A DNA stretch of 64,000 bases from Smaragdicoccus niigatensis DSM 44881 = NBRC 103563 (GTDB taxonomy: Bacteria; Actinomycetota; Actinomycetes; Mycobacteriales; Mycobacteriaceae), in NCBI RefSeq assembly GCF_000380645.1, contig NZ_AQXZ01000014.1:186001-250000 (forward strand), written 5' to 3'. The translations under genes and the position numbers were made by a program. The notes under the pieces were generated by a model that did not search any database, was not told where the DNA came from, and saw only the letters and a list, made by a program, of their open reading frames with translations. Position 1 is the stretch's first letter; the number at the start of each line of letters is the position of its first letter. This document shows, piece by piece, positions 8,178 through 16,651 of this stretch.

Positions 8178-9572
8178 ATGTCGGTTGTCGACGAGCGTGG
8201 GCGCGGACGCTTCGAGCGAAACCCGGAGGAGCCGCCAGCCAGCGAGGAATTCGGTCGACAGCCCCCGCAAGACCTGGCCGCCGAGCAGTCGGTCCTGGGC
8301 GGCATGCTGCTCAGCAAGGACGCGATCGCTGACGTCATCGAGCAGATCCGGTCGCAGGACTTCTACCGACCGGCTCACTCGTCGATCTACGACTCAATCC
8401 TGGACCTCTACGGTCGTGGTGAGCCCGCTGACCCGATCACCGTGGCCGCCGAGCTGGACCGGCGCGGAGAACTTCGCCGCATCGGCGGTGCGCCCTATCT
8501 GCTGACGCTCACCCAGACCGTTCCGACCGCCGCCAACGCCGGCTTCTACGCGAAGATCGTCGCCGACAAGGCGATCCTGCGGAAGCTTGTCGAGGCCGGC
8601 ACCCGCATCGTCCAGTACGGCTACGCAGGCGCGGACGGCCAGGACGTCGCCGACGTCGTGGACCGTGCGTCTGCCGAGATCTACGACGTGTCCGAGCGCC
8701 GCAGCACCGAAGACTTCATCGCGCTTGAAGAGCTGCTGCAGCCGACCATGGACGAGATCGACTCCATCGCCTCGCGCGGCGGTGTCTCGCGCGGTATCCC
8801 GACCGGCTTCACAGAGTTCGACGAGGTCACCAATGGCCTGCATCCGGGGCAGATGATCATCATCGCGGCGCGACCTGGTGTTGGAAAGTCAACGCTAGGA
8901 ATGGATTTCATGCGTTCCTGCTCGATCAAGCACAAGATGGCCTCCGTCTTGTTCTCGCTCGAAATGGGCCGCACCGAGGTCGTCATGCGTCTGCTGTCCG
9001 CCGAGGCGAAGGTCAAGCTCGGTGACATGCGTGCCGGGCGCATGAGCGACGACGACTGGACGCGTCTGGCCCGCCGCATGAGCGAGATCTCCGAGGCGCC
9101 GCTGTTCGTCGACGACTCTCCGAACATGACGATGATGGAGATCCGCGCGAAGGCCCGCCGTCTGAAGCAGAAACACGACCTGAAGCTCATCGTCGTCGAC
9201 TACCTCCAGCTGATGACGTCCGGCAAGAAGGTCGAGTCCCGTCAGCAGGAAGTCTCGGAGTTCTCGCGAAGCCTCAAGCTGCTCGCGAAGGAGCTCGAGG
9301 TTCCGGTCATCGCGATCTCGCAGCTGAACCGTGACTCGGAGAAGCGCAACGACAAGAAGCCGCAGGTCTCCGACCTTCGTGAGTCCGGTTCGCTCGAGCA
9401 GGACGCCGACATGGTCATCCTGCTGCACCGGCCGGACGCGACCGAACGGGACGACCCGCGCGCCGGCGAAGCCGACATCATCCTGGGCAAGCACCGTGCC
9501 GGCCCGACCGCGACCATCACGGTCGCCCACCAGCTCCACCTCTCGCGTTTCGTCGACATGGCTCGGGGTTAG
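8178..9572 (+). CDS. dnaB: replicative DNA helicase DnaB
   Basis: The 464-aa protein starts at ATG 8178 (MSVVDERGRG), matching the mycobacterial N-terminus; an in-frame GTG at 8127 gives a longer form I do not favour. The N-terminal primase-interacting domain (QPPQDLAAEQSVLGGMLLS) is followed by the RecA-like motor with Walker A ARPGVGKST and Walker B LIVVDYLQLM. The arginine-finger region near LLHRPDA is also present. It forms the hexameric ring that unwinds the fork on the lagging strand. The coding sequence is uninterrupted at the P-loop, so it lacks the intein found in M. tuberculosis dnaB. It is probably transcribed separately from the ribosomal operon. Confidence 0.97.
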   Translation: MSVVDERGRGRFERNPEEPPASEEFGRQPPQDLAAEQSVLGGMLLSKDAIADVIEQIRSQDFYRPAHSSIYDSILDLYGRGEPADPITVAAELDRRGELRRIGGAPYLLTLTQTVPTAANAGFYAKIVADKAILRKLVEAGTRIVQYGYAGADGQDVADVVDRASAEIYDVSERRSTEDFIALEELLQPTMDEIDSIASRGGVSRGIPTGFTEFDEVTNGLHPGQMIIIAARPGVGKSTLGMDFMRSCSIKHKMASVLFSLEMGRTEVVMRLLSAEAKVKLGDMRAGRMSDDDWTRLARRMSEISEAPLFVDDSPNMTMMEIRAKARRLKQKHDLKLIVVDYLQLMTSGKKVESRQQEVSEFSRSLKLLAKELEVPVIAISQLNRDSEKRNDKKPQVSDLRESGSLEQDADMVILLHRPDATERDDPRAGEADIILGKHRAGPTATITVAHQLHLSRFVDMARG

Positions 9573-9593
9573 TCACGCGGTAGGCAGGAAGCG

Positions 9594-9629
9594 TCGCAAC
9601 CCGCGTTGCGCAATCAGCGCGGGTTGCGA
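9594..9629 (+). terminator. hairpin after dnaB, weak terminator candidate
   Basis: Twelve-base perfect arms (TCGCAACCCGCG at 9594-9605, its complement at 9618-9629) flank a 12-nt loop, 21 nt after the dnaB stop. No T tract follows, so it may act as an mRNA 3' stabiliser or a T-less actinobacterial terminator. Confidence 0.5.
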
Positions 9630-9723
9630 TGCGACGAATCAAGAGGCACGGTCCCTGCGTCGCGAAGGTGCGATGGGCGATCTCGGGCTCAAGGTCGGGA
9701 TTCGTATTCACGTGTGTTCATAC

Positions 9724-9765
9724 AAAAACCGCCCGGACCTGGGAACAGGCACGGACGGTTTTTTT
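9724..9765. terminator. bidirectional intrinsic terminator between dnaB and csp
   Basis: AAAAACCG at 9724-9731 pairs with CGGTTTTT in the run at 9756-9765, with an inner CCTG-GGAA-CAGG stem and a T run on the right. The A run on the left gives a T run on the other strand. It sits between the convergent dnaB and cold-shock genes and can serve both. Confidence 0.8.
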
Positions 9766-9797
9766 CGGGTTCGACGTCTGAGTCGGAACCAAGCGTT

Positions 9798-10001
9798 CTA
9801 GACCGGCGTCACATTCTGGGCTTGTGGGCCCTTCTGGCCCTGCCCGACCTCAAAGCTGACCCGTTGGCCCTCATCTAAAGACTTGTATCCACTGCTGGCG
9901 ATTGCGGAGAAGTGGACGAAGAGGTCCTGCCCGCCGTCGTCTGGGGTGATGAACCCGAAGCCTTTTTCGCCGTTGAACCACTTCACTGTGCCCTGCGCCA
10001 T
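9798..10001 (-). CDS. cspA: cold-shock domain protein (CspA family)
   Basis: The 67-aa single cold-shock domain starts [18 protein letters not shown] at ATG 10001, containing RNP1-like KGFGFI and RNP2-like LFVHFSAI motifs. Such proteins bind single-stranded RNA and DNA and melt RNA structure. GGGAG precedes the ATG. Open sequence further upstream in frame is not part of the conserved protein. An unusually long region without genes upstream (10002-10247) could hold the structured 5' UTR typical of csp genes. It converges with dnaB across a terminator. Confidence 0.95.
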   Translation of the reverse strand: MAQGTVKWFNGEKGFGFITPDDGGQDLFVHFSAIASSGYKSLDEGQRVSFEVGQGQKGPQAQNVTPV

Positions 10002-10247
10002 GCTGGGGACTCCCTTATTTTGATTGCGCGCTGTCCCGGTTCGGAACAGCACCGCATTCATTCTCCCATGGACCATGGACGAGCACACTCGCAGGAGGAC
10101 TCCGCCGGGTAAAGGGGAGATCGTCGACACCGCGTTCAGGGCCGGGTGGTGGACTGCTTGCAGGTGCACGGGCAAACATTTGCGACTCTTAACGTACTTT
10201 GACAAACCCTCGCGTCACGCGGGACTTTGATGCGACGGATTACGCGG

Positions 10248-11381
10248 TCAAACGCGCACGAGACTCGCTTCGGCATGAAATTCGGTGATGGCCACCCAGC
10301 TGGTCTCGCGTGCCTGCGGGCCGGCGATCATGCCGAGATGGCTGCCGGGCACTTCGACGAACCGGGCGGACGCCGCTCCGGTGAGCACTTCCACACCGGC
10401 CGCGACCGATCCCGCCGGGGCCAACACGTCACGACGGCTGCCGAGCAGCAGAACCGGACAGCGCAGGTTCGACAGCTCGATTGTTGTACCGGGCGCAAGG
10501 CGGACCGTGCCCGTCCACATCTCGTTGCGCACCATCAACGAACGCCAGACCTGCCGATAGAACCGTCCCGGGTAACCGGGCATCTCGGCCATGAAGCGAT
10601 CGACGGACTGCATGCGGGCGAGGGCTTCGGTGTCGGTGAGGTTGCGCGCGATGAAGAGCGGCTTCTTGATCTCGCGGTCGAATGCTTGCACGCGGAAGCC
10701 CGCACGCACCAGGTACTTCGGGATTCCACCGAGAAGGCGAGTGGGCACGACGACCTCGCGACCGCCGGTGACCTGCCCGATCACGCGGGGAACCGTCGAT
10801 CCCGGGTTGCGTCGCTGGTCAAAGGGCGTTCCGACGGCGGTCACCGAGGAAATCGGCAATTCGGGATGCGAAGCGGCGGTCAGCACGCTGATCGTTCCGC
10901 CGAAGGACCAGCCGATGACGTCGACGGTCTCGCCGTCGTGCTCCTCGGATACGCGACGAATGGCGGCGGGAACGATGTCCTCGGTCCACTCCTCGAAACC
11001 GAGGTGGCGGTCGCTGTAGGTGATCTCGCCGTAGTCGATCACGTACACCGGGCGACCCGCGTCGAGCAGGAACCGGACCAGGCTCTGACCTGGACGAAGG
11101 TCGTAACACGCGATGGTGACGGCCAGTGGCGGCACCAGCAGAACCGGTTTGCCGGTCGCCGGAACCTCGGACTGGTAGCGACGCAAGTGCCGGTGCGGCT
11201 CGTCGTACACCGTGGTCGACGGTGTTGGCTCGCGCGGCTCTACGCCGTCGCCGAACGACAGCGCCCAGAGGTTGCGCAGCGCAATCGATACTTCTGCCAC
11301 GACTTCTCCTGGTTTGTTAGACAGCCTGTCCAGGGTCTCGTCCGCGGTCCTGGATGGGCAAGGGTCTGTGACATATGGCAT
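10248..11381 (-). CDS. alpha/beta hydrolase, PHA-synthase/depolymerase-like
   Basis: The protein has 377 aa from ATG 11381 (MPYVTDPCPSR); the frame remains open upstream and no strong RBS marks the start. The GKPVLLVPPLAV strand, DYGEITYSDRHLGFEEW, and the nucleophile elbow VIGWSFGGTI (GxSxG) define an alpha/beta fold. The late strand CPVLLLGSRRDVLAP supplies a candidate acid, and PGSHLGMIAG a candidate His. The overall pattern resembles class III PHA synthase or medium-chain PHA-linked hydrolases in Mycobacteriales. The PHA-synthase Cys nucleophile is replaced by Ser, which favours a hydrolase or acyltransferase. It is divergent from the secreted cutinase-like gene. Confidence 0.75.
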   Translation of the reverse strand: MPYVTDPCPSRTADETLDRLSNKPGEVVAEVSIALRNLWALSFGDGVEPREPTPSTTVYDEPHRHLRRYQSEVPATGKPVLLVPPLAVTIACYDLRPGQSLVRFLLDAGRPVYVIDYGEITYSDRHLGFEEWTEDIVPAAIRRVSEEHDGETVDVIGWSFGGTISVLTAASHPELPISSVTAVGTPFDQRRNPGSTVPRVIGQVTGGREVVVPTRLLGGIPKYLVRAGFRVQAFDREIKKPLFIARNLTDTEALARMQSVDRFMAEMPGYPGRFYRQVWRSLMVRNEMWTGTVRLAPGTTIELSNLRCPVLLLGSRRDVLAPAGSVAAGVEVLTGAASARFVEVPGSHLGMIAGPQARETSWVAITEFHAEASLVRV

Positions 11382-11610
11382 CGCGGTCCGCACTGCGCTC
11401 TTTTCAAACCACCGCCGCGGAGTTTCGCCTAACAATTGCACGTCGGCGCGGTTACGGAGTCGCCTACATTGTGGCCAATATTGTTGAACTGCAACGCAAT
11501 ACACGATTACTACAGGATCTTGGCCGAACATATCGAATCGGCAACACCGGCGATGGGTGCCGCTTCTGCGACCTCTAATGAAGTGTGACATCTCGCCGAG
11601 GAGGAACGTT

Positions 11611-12252
11611 ATGACCGCTCGTTCCCAAGCTGCCCCATCGCATCACCGCTCGCAAGCGCGACGTCGACTCTGGGGCGGCGTGGTCGGCGGTGTCGTCGGC
11701 GCCGTGACTCTCGGGCAGCTGATCGCGCCCGCGCCCGCGTTTGCGCGGGACTATGGAGGCGAAGCGATCCTGCTGTGCCACGACGCGGGAATTGGGGCGT
11801 GTCAGTATCACCCGCCCGGTCTTCCCGGTCCGGCGAACCCGCACTGCCCGCCGGCGGTGCGCCTCAATGGAGACGAGACCTCGGCTGAGGACCTGATCGG
11901 GTCCGTCGCGTACCTGGACCGCCACTGCAAAGACACTCGGACGACTGTGGTCGGGCACTCGATCGGCGCGGTCCGCGCGGAGAACGCCGCGAAGCACTTC
12001 GGCCGTGGCTACCGGGGCAACGCGAAGTTTGTGATCAACGGAGGGCCGGGAAGCGTCGCCGACCTCAGGGCGATGCCGCCCGGCACCGTCATGAACTGCA
12101 ACTACGGGGACATCGTGTGCGACAAGCAGCACGGCAACGTTCTCATGTACTCGATTCACATGCCGGAGCACTACCCGTCGTCATATGACAACCACCGGGC
12201 GGGCTACAACCTCATGCTCGCGAATGGCGTCGTGGAGCGGCCGTACGGGTAA
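11611..12252 (+). CDS. secreted cutinase-like / PE-PPE-type serine hydrolase
   Basis: The 213-aa protein starts at ATG 11611 after GAGGAGGAA. The N-terminus (SQARRRLWGGVVGGV, then LIAPAPAFA) looks like a long Sec or Tat-type signal peptide cleaved after AFA. TTVVGHSIGAV supplies a GxSxG serine. NCNYGDIVCDK resembles the cutinase GDxxC acid segment, and HMPEHYPSS may supply the His. Cutinase and PE-PPE domains share this order and act on lipid esters outside the cell. At about 180 residues the mature domain is short. The frame is intact. Substrate is unknown. Confidence 0.65.
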   Translation: MTARSQAAPSHHRSQARRRLWGGVVGGVVGAVTLGQLIAPAPAFARDYGGEAILLCHDAGIGACQYHPPGLPGPANPHCPPAVRLNGDETSAEDLIGSVAYLDRHCKDTRTTVVGHSIGAVRAENAAKHFGRGYRGNAKFVINGGPGSVADLRAMPPGTVMNCNYGDIVCDKQHGNVLMYSIHMPEHYPSSYDNHRAGYNLMLANGVVERPYG

Positions 12253-12267
12253 GCGGGCCCAGGGCCT

Positions 12268-12522
12268 CTAGTCCCGCGTCGTGGAGCGTGGCTGACGTAG
12301 GTAATCGACCACGTTCCGAAACGGAAGGCGGTCGCTTACCCACCGATGCAATTCGGATGCGGGGTCCTTTGGATGCGGGACGTGGCGCGCGATCACCGTA
12401 GGCGGATCGTGCAACTCGTCGGCCGGTCCGGGGCAGTGGTCGTACTGGTGACGGACCTCTTCGGAGCACCGGAGATCTTCTGCTGGGTCGGGTTTCCGTG
12501 AACGAAACATCGTCGTCTCCAT
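12268..12522 (-). CDS. small hypothetical protein
   Basis: This is an 84-aa frame starting METTMFRSRKPDPAEDLRCS. It has two Cys, several His, and a C-terminal WVSDRLPFRNVVDYLRQP segment that looks like a foldable helix. No family is recognised and there is no signal peptide or membrane segment. It lies in the gap between the cutinase-like gene and the TetR gene. An alternative frame on the same strand (12212-12580) is Arg/Pro-rich and less protein-like. Confidence 0.4.
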   Translation of the reverse strand: METTMFRSRKPDPAEDLRCSEEVRHQYDHCPGPADELHDPPTVIARHVPHPKDPASELHRWVSDRLPFRNVVDYLRQPRSTTRD

Positions 12523-12591
12523 CGTCCGCTTCAGGCTCGGTACGAGTTCCCGTCCATAGGTCAGCCACTCGCGCGGTCATGCCCGAATTTA

Positions 12592-13194
12592 CTAGGTTCT
12601 TGGTTGCCGTGGCAGCTTCCCGGCAATTGAGATCAGCGTGTCCATTCGGTCCTGCTCCAGGTCTGGCCGTGGGTACGTGGCCCGGAAGATGGCTTCGCCG
12701 TCGAACATATGGATCAGCGAGGTACCGACCAGCCGCGCGAGCGCGGGGTCGACACGGTACTGATCGGCGATCTGTAGACCAAGCACCTCGAGCTCGCTGA
12801 GCAGCGCCTCGGCAACGGGTGCGAGCCGTTCGCGCAGTTCGGGTTCCGTCCGTGCCGCGACCAGCAGCTCAAACCACACGGTGTTGATTCGGTCGCGGAT
12901 CTCATCGCGCGCGAATCGAACGGCGTCGGCCGCGTCGACGATCGCGCCGGCTTCCCGGAGTGCGGAGAATCGCGCCGCGTGACGACGGCCGACCTCCTCG
13001 GCAGCGGCCACCACGAGATCGAGTCGGGAATCGAAGTGACGGAATAGACCGCCACGGGAAATCCCTGCACGAGAACAGATTTCGTTCAGCGATGTCCGGT
13101 GGTAGCCAACGTCGGCAATCGCGTCGATCGTTGCGTCGATGAGCTGACCGATGCTCTTTGTCCGGCGTTCCGCCTGCGTGCGGCGATCGCTCAC
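12592..13194 (-). CDS. TetR/AcrR family transcriptional regulator
   Basis: The 200-aa protein has an N-terminal HTH (about residues 15-60: AIADVGYHRTSLNEICSRAG, then GGLFRHFDSRLDL) and a helical C-terminal ligand domain. The GTG start overlaps the upstream amidohydrolase stop by 4 nt (GTGA), so the two are translationally coupled. It is therefore expected to sense a substrate or product of that enzyme. A candidate operator lies just before the amidohydrolase start at 14949-14964. Confidence 0.9.
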   Translation of the reverse strand: MSDRRTQAERRTKSIGQLIDATIDAIADVGYHRTSLNEICSRAGISRGGLFRHFDSRLDLVVAAAEEVGRRHAARFSALREAGAIVDAADAVRFARDEIRDRINTVWFELLVAARTEPELRERLAPVAEALLSELEVLGLQIADQYRVDPALARLVGTSLIHMFDGEAIFRATYPRPDLEQDRMDTLISIAGKLPRQPRT

Positions 13195-14939
13195 GCGGTG
13201 GCCTGCTCGGCCGCACGGAGGAACCGTCCGGTGCGTTCGGTACCGAGTGTCTCGGTCGGCCGACCGTCGGCGATCACCTGCTGCCCGGCAACGAAAACCG
13301 CGGACACGGCGGCGTCGTTGCGGTTGACCATTCGGCTCAAACCGCCGTACTGGCTGACCTCTTCCTCGTGGTACTCGTCCAGCGTCGCATTGAGGTGCCG
13401 TGGGTCGATCACCACGAGGTCGGCCCGATCGCCTTCGCGCAGATGTCCGGCATCCACGCCGTACCAGTCCGCAAGCTCGCCGGTGAGCCGGTGCACTGCA
13501 TGCTCGAGAGTCATGAACGGCTGTCCAGCGCGTTCGGCGTCATGAACACGGCGCAGCATGCGCAAGCCCATGTTGTAGAACGCCATGTTGCGAAGGTGCG
13601 CGCCGGCATCGGAGAAGCCGATCTGGACGGCTGGTTCGGTGGCGAGCTTGTCGAGGTACTTGGGTCGGTGGTTCGAAATCGTTGTGCGCCAACGCAGTTT
13701 CGTACCGTGCTCGACCACCATGTCGAGATAGGCATCGACCGGATGAACGCCGCGTTCGTCGCCGACTGCTCCGAACGTCTTGCCGATGACGCTTGCATCG
13801 GGGCTGTCGACGATCTCCGCGTCGAAGAAGTCGCGGTGCCACACCCTGGGGGTGAGGTTGCGGTCGTACTCCTTCCGGAAGCGGCGGCGGTAGGCCTCGT
13901 CTTTCAGCAATTCGTTGCGCTCGACCTGAGTGCGCAGGTGAAGGGCCTCCGCGCCTGCGCCGAGTTCCTCGAAGATCACGAGATCGATGCCGTCGGCGTA
14001 CACCTCGAATGGCACCGGCAAGTGCTGCCATCGGAAGTCGCCGCCGAGTTTGTTCAGGATCCTGCCGAGTGGACCGAAGGCGTGCACCAGAAACGGCACG
14101 GCCTTGAGGTCGGCAGCCGAGAGCAGGCTCATCTTCAGCTTCTTGCGGCGCCAACCGACGGTCGATGCGATGAAGCGGGCCGTCTTCAGTGGTGACGTCG
14201 GGTCGGGCCCGGCCTGCAAGACGCGGCCGCGGTTGCGCAAGACCGTGTTGAGCTTGGAGTACTCCCGCTGCTTGGCGTACGTCGACGGCAGAGTGCGCGA
14301 CCGGGCCACATCTCCGTCGACCTTGTCGAAGAGCAGTTGCTGAGCCGACATGCCGGCGAAACCGGCGTCCAGCGCCTCGGTCAGCATCTCTTCCATCCGA
14401 GCCTGTTCCGCTTCGGTGGGCTTCTCGTTCTTACGAGTCGCGCGGTCCAGACCCATGACGGCGGTTCGGATATCAGAGTGGCCGATGAGCGCGAACACGT
14501 TGGGGCCCAAGGGCAATCGATCAAGAGCGGCCACAAACTCACGCGCGCTCGACCAATCTTTGGAGTGTTTCAGCGCGGCGATCACATGGTCGCGCGGGAT
14601 CGCCTCGACGCGTCCGAATAGATCTCCCGCGCCCTCGGGATCAACGTGCACCGTCGACAGCGAGCACGAGCCGATCATCACGGTGGTGACGCCATGGCGG
14701 ACCGACTCGGACAGGCCGGGTCCGTTCAGCACCTCGACGTCGTAGTGGGTGTGGATGTCGAGGAGGCCCGGCAGCACCCACTTGCCTTCGGCGTCGATCA
14801 CGTTCGCGCCGGCTTCGTCCAGCGGTTCGAACGAGACGGCAGTCACCTTGCCGCCGCGGATACCGAGATGCCGGTAGCCCGAGGGTGCACCGGTGCCATC
14901 GAACCAACGGCCGTGGTTGATGACTGTGTCGTACGTCAT
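13191..14939 (-). CDS. amidohydrolase family protein, N-acyl-D-amino-acid deacylase-like
   Basis: The 582-aa protein is in the metal-dependent amidohydrolase superfamily. The beta-sandwich N-terminus (YDTVINHGRWFDGTG) leads to the metal motif LPGLLDIHTHYD. Later GHSDIR and GFSDAGAH supply further metal and acid residues, and the C-terminal sandwich ends ADLVVIDP. Length and motifs fit the D-aminoacylase/DAN subgroup widespread in Mycobacteriales, but substrates are rarely verified. It is the first gene of an operon with the overlapping TetR gene and divergent from the 3-hydroxyacyl-CoA dehydrogenase, suggesting a shared acyl-compound context. Confidence 0.85.
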   Translation of the reverse strand: MTYDTVINHGRWFDGTGAPSGYRHLGIRGGKVTAVSFEPLDEAGANVIDAEGKWVLPGLLDIHTHYDVEVLNGPGLSESVRHGVTTVMIGSCSLSTVHVDPEGAGDLFGRVEAIPRDHVIAALKHSKDWSSAREFVAALDRLPLGPNVFALIGHSDIRTAVMGLDRATRKNEKPTEAEQARMEEMLTEALDAGFAGMSAQQLLFDKVDGDVARSRTLPSTYAKQREYSKLNTVLRNRGRVLQAGPDPTSPLKTARFIASTVGWRRKKLKMSLLSAADLKAVPFLVHAFGPLGRILNKLGGDFRWQHLPVPFEVYADGIDLVIFEELGAGAEALHLRTQVERNELLKDEAYRRRFRKEYDRNLTPRVWHRDFFDAEIVDSPDASVIGKTFGAVGDERGVHPVDAYLDMVVEHGTKLRWRTTISNHRPKYLDKLATEPAVQIGFSDAGAHLRNMAFYNMGLRMLRRVHDAERAGQPFMTLEHAVHRLTGELADWYGVDAGHLREGDRADLVVIDPRHLNATLDEYHEEEVSQYGGLSRMVNRNDAAVSAVFVAGQQVIADGRPTETLGTERTGRFLRAAEQATA

Positions 14940-14948
14940 ACGAACATA

Positions 14949-14964
14949 GAAACAGATCGGTCTC
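14949..14964. promoter_or_regulatory. candidate TetR operator
   Basis: The imperfect palindrome GAAACAGATCGGTCTC (6 of 8 positions per arm match) lies 10 nt upstream of the amidohydrolase start and in the divergent space toward the dehydrogenase. It would suit autoregulation by the TetR protein encoded in the same operon. Confidence 0.4.
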
Positions 14965-15085
14965 TAAGTTGGCAAGACCCGGCCGACTACGGCGTGAGCC
15001 TGACCTCACTCATTAACCGTCCGGCACAGTACGGCTGTATCGTGCGAAATGTCAGATCTGGGTGGTTAAAGAGGGGTTTTCAGCG

Positions 15086-15940
15086 ATGCGACACGAGGTG
15101 AAGACGGTCGGCGTGATCGGCGGCGGATACATGGGTATGGGAATCGCCGAGGTGAACGCAGCGGCCGGCTTGCGCGTCGTCGTCCGAGACCTTGCACAGT
15201 TCCTCGACGGCGCGAAGCAGCGGATCGAGACGTCGCTGAACGGGCAGGTCAAGCGCGGCCGGATCGATGCAGCCAAGCGCGACGAGATCCTGGGCCGCAT
15301 CACGTTCACCTCCGAACTCAGCGACGTCGCCAACTGCGACCTCATCCTCGAGGCGGTGCCCGAGAGCCCTGACCTCAAGAAGTCTGTGCTTGGGGAACTG
15401 GATGAGATCGTCACCCCGGACGTCGTCATCGGCACCAACACCTCATCGATCCCGATTGCCGAGCTCGCGGGCGCGGTGAAGAACCCGGGCCGCATCGTCG
15501 GCATCCACTTCTTCGGGCCGGTCCCGGCGATGAAGCTCGTCGAGGTTGTCGTCGCGCTGGACACCAGCCCGGAGACCGTCGAGATCGCGAAGGCACACGC
15601 CGAGCGGCTCGGCAAGCACCCGATTCTCACCGGTGACCGCTCGGGATTCATCGTCAACTTCTTGCTCGTCGGCCAGGTCATCGAAGCGATCCGGATGTTC
15701 GAGCAGGGATTCGCGAGCAAAGAAGATATCGACAACGGCATGAAGTTCGGCGCCGGCCACCCGATGGGTCCGCTGGCGCTCGCGGACCTCATCGGTCTGG
15801 ACGTTATCGATGCGATCGCCAACTCGCTCTTCGACGAGTTCAAGCGCGATCAGTACGCCTCTCCGGCGCTGCTCAAGCGCATGATCGCGGCTGGTCGCCT
15901 CGGTCGGAAGTCCGGCCGAGGGTTCTACGAATACGCCTAG
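15086..15940 (+). CDS. fadB2: 3-hydroxybutyryl-CoA dehydrogenase
   Basis: The 284-aa protein starts at ATG 15086 after AAAGAGGGG. The Rossmann motif GVIGGGYMGMGIAEV binds NAD(H). NTSSIPIAEL and GIHFFGPVPAMKLVEVV carry the catalytic Ser and His of the 3-hydroxyacyl-CoA dehydrogenase family. The C-terminal domain has GHPMGPLALADLIGLDV and ends GRKSGRGFYEY. It interconverts acetoacetyl-CoA and 3-hydroxybutyryl-CoA in short-chain beta-oxidation or PHB metabolism. The length matches the stand-alone FadB2 type. It is divergent from the amidohydrolase operon. Confidence 0.9.
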   Translation: MRHEVKTVGVIGGGYMGMGIAEVNAAAGLRVVVRDLAQFLDGAKQRIETSLNGQVKRGRIDAAKRDEILGRITFTSELSDVANCDLILEAVPESPDLKKSVLGELDEIVTPDVVIGTNTSSIPIAELAGAVKNPGRIVGIHFFGPVPAMKLVEVVVALDTSPETVEIAKAHAERLGKHPILTGDRSGFIVNFLLVGQVIEAIRMFEQGFASKEDIDNGMKFGAGHPMGPLALADLIGLDVIDAIANSLFDEFKRDQYASPALLKRMIAAGRLGRKSGRGFYEYA

Positions 15941-15941
15941 C

Positions 15942-16532
15942 TCAGTAGATCTTCACCTCTTCCCGCGACAGGAAGAATCCGCGATCGCCCTGGTAGCACG
16001 TCATTCCGGCCTTTTCGGAGGTGCATGACATGTCGCCCACCCGGATGGTTTCGCCGTACTGGAGGATGCTCCGGTCCTCGACGGCGGATTCCATGATGAA
16101 CGTGCCCTGGTGGTAGCAGATGTGCCGCGGGACCCCGTCCTCGAAGATCACGCCCGGTGACGGGGTCGGCCACATGCAGGGATCGTGCTCGGGTCCATCG
16201 CTGTTCATCTGATCGTGGTTGCCGTGGACGGCCGGTATCGGCGCCTGTTGTGCCTGACAGCCGAATGTCGTATAGCCACTGTGCAGCTGGATTCCACAGC
16301 TGATGTTCCGCGAAGGCGAGACCCAGCCGTACGTCCCCGGCAGGTGTTCGAACCGGCCCGCATCCACGGTCAATGGCTGCGGTGCTGACTGAGTCGAGGT
16401 CGCGTGTGAAGACGTCGCCGCTGGTGGGGCCACCGTGGACGGGGCCGGGCCAGCGGCGCCGTCGTCATGCGCACCGCATCCGGCGATCCCCGCCAGAAAC
16501 AGCATCGTCCCGGCCCCGTACCGCAACTTCAT
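15942..16532 (-). CDS. secreted lipoprotein, function unknown
   Basis: The protein has 196 aa from ATG 16532 (MKLRYGAGTML). The signal peptide ends in a lipobox IAGC, so Cys19 would be lipidated. A low-complexity Ala/Pro/Ser/Thr linker (about 25-50) precedes a Cys-rich domain with SPSRNISCGIQ, FGCQAQ, DPCMW, HICYHQG and a late Cys pair. Repeated SxxNIxC and C spacings suggest several disulfides and resemble the DUF6636-like layout, but I am not certain of the family. It is convergent with the dehydrogenase, 1 bp between stops. Confidence 0.7.
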   Translation of the reverse strand: MKLRYGAGTMLFLAGIAGCGAHDDGAAGPAPSTVAPPAATSSHATSTQSAPQPLTVDAGRFEHLPGTYGWVSPSRNISCGIQLHSGYTTFGCQAQQAPIPAVHGNHDQMNSDGPEHDPCMWPTPSPGVIFEDGVPRHICYHQGTFIMESAVEDRSILQYGETIRVGDMSCTSEKAGMTCYQGDRGFFLSREEVKIY

Positions 16533-16622
16533 TGCGTCCCACTCACTCTCGAACTTCAGGTGCATCGTGACCCGGCGCTTCCAGGTCAAGATCGAAGTTA
16601 CGGAGAGGTGCCGTGCTTGGGC

Positions 16623-16646
16623 AGACCACCTAGGGGGTGGTCTTTT
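16623..16646 (+). terminator. intrinsic terminator-like hairpin
   Basis: AGACCACC at 16623-16630 pairs with GGTGGTCT at 16636-16643 around TAGGG, followed by TTTCCC. The T run is on the plus strand although the adjacent genes are on the minus strand, so it may block antisense transcription. It could instead be a palindromic operator for the lipoprotein gene. Confidence 0.45.
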
Positions 16647-16651
16647 CCCAC

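Noticed and set aside
9606-9878. 90-aa frame between dnaB and the cold-shock gene
   Set aside because: It runs through two hairpins and a terminator and overlaps the cold-shock gene in antisense.
10227-11432. Plus-strand frame opposite the alpha/beta hydrolase
   Set aside because: No domain or RBS; the minus-strand frame carries a GxSxG elbow and conserved strands.
12212-12580. Alternative 122-aa minus-strand frame
   Set aside because: Arg/Pro-rich composition; the shorter METTMF frame in the same region is more protein-like.
13158-14195. Plus-strand frame opposite the amidohydrolase
   Set aside because: No family signature; the minus strand carries HTH metal motifs and the coupled TetR gene.
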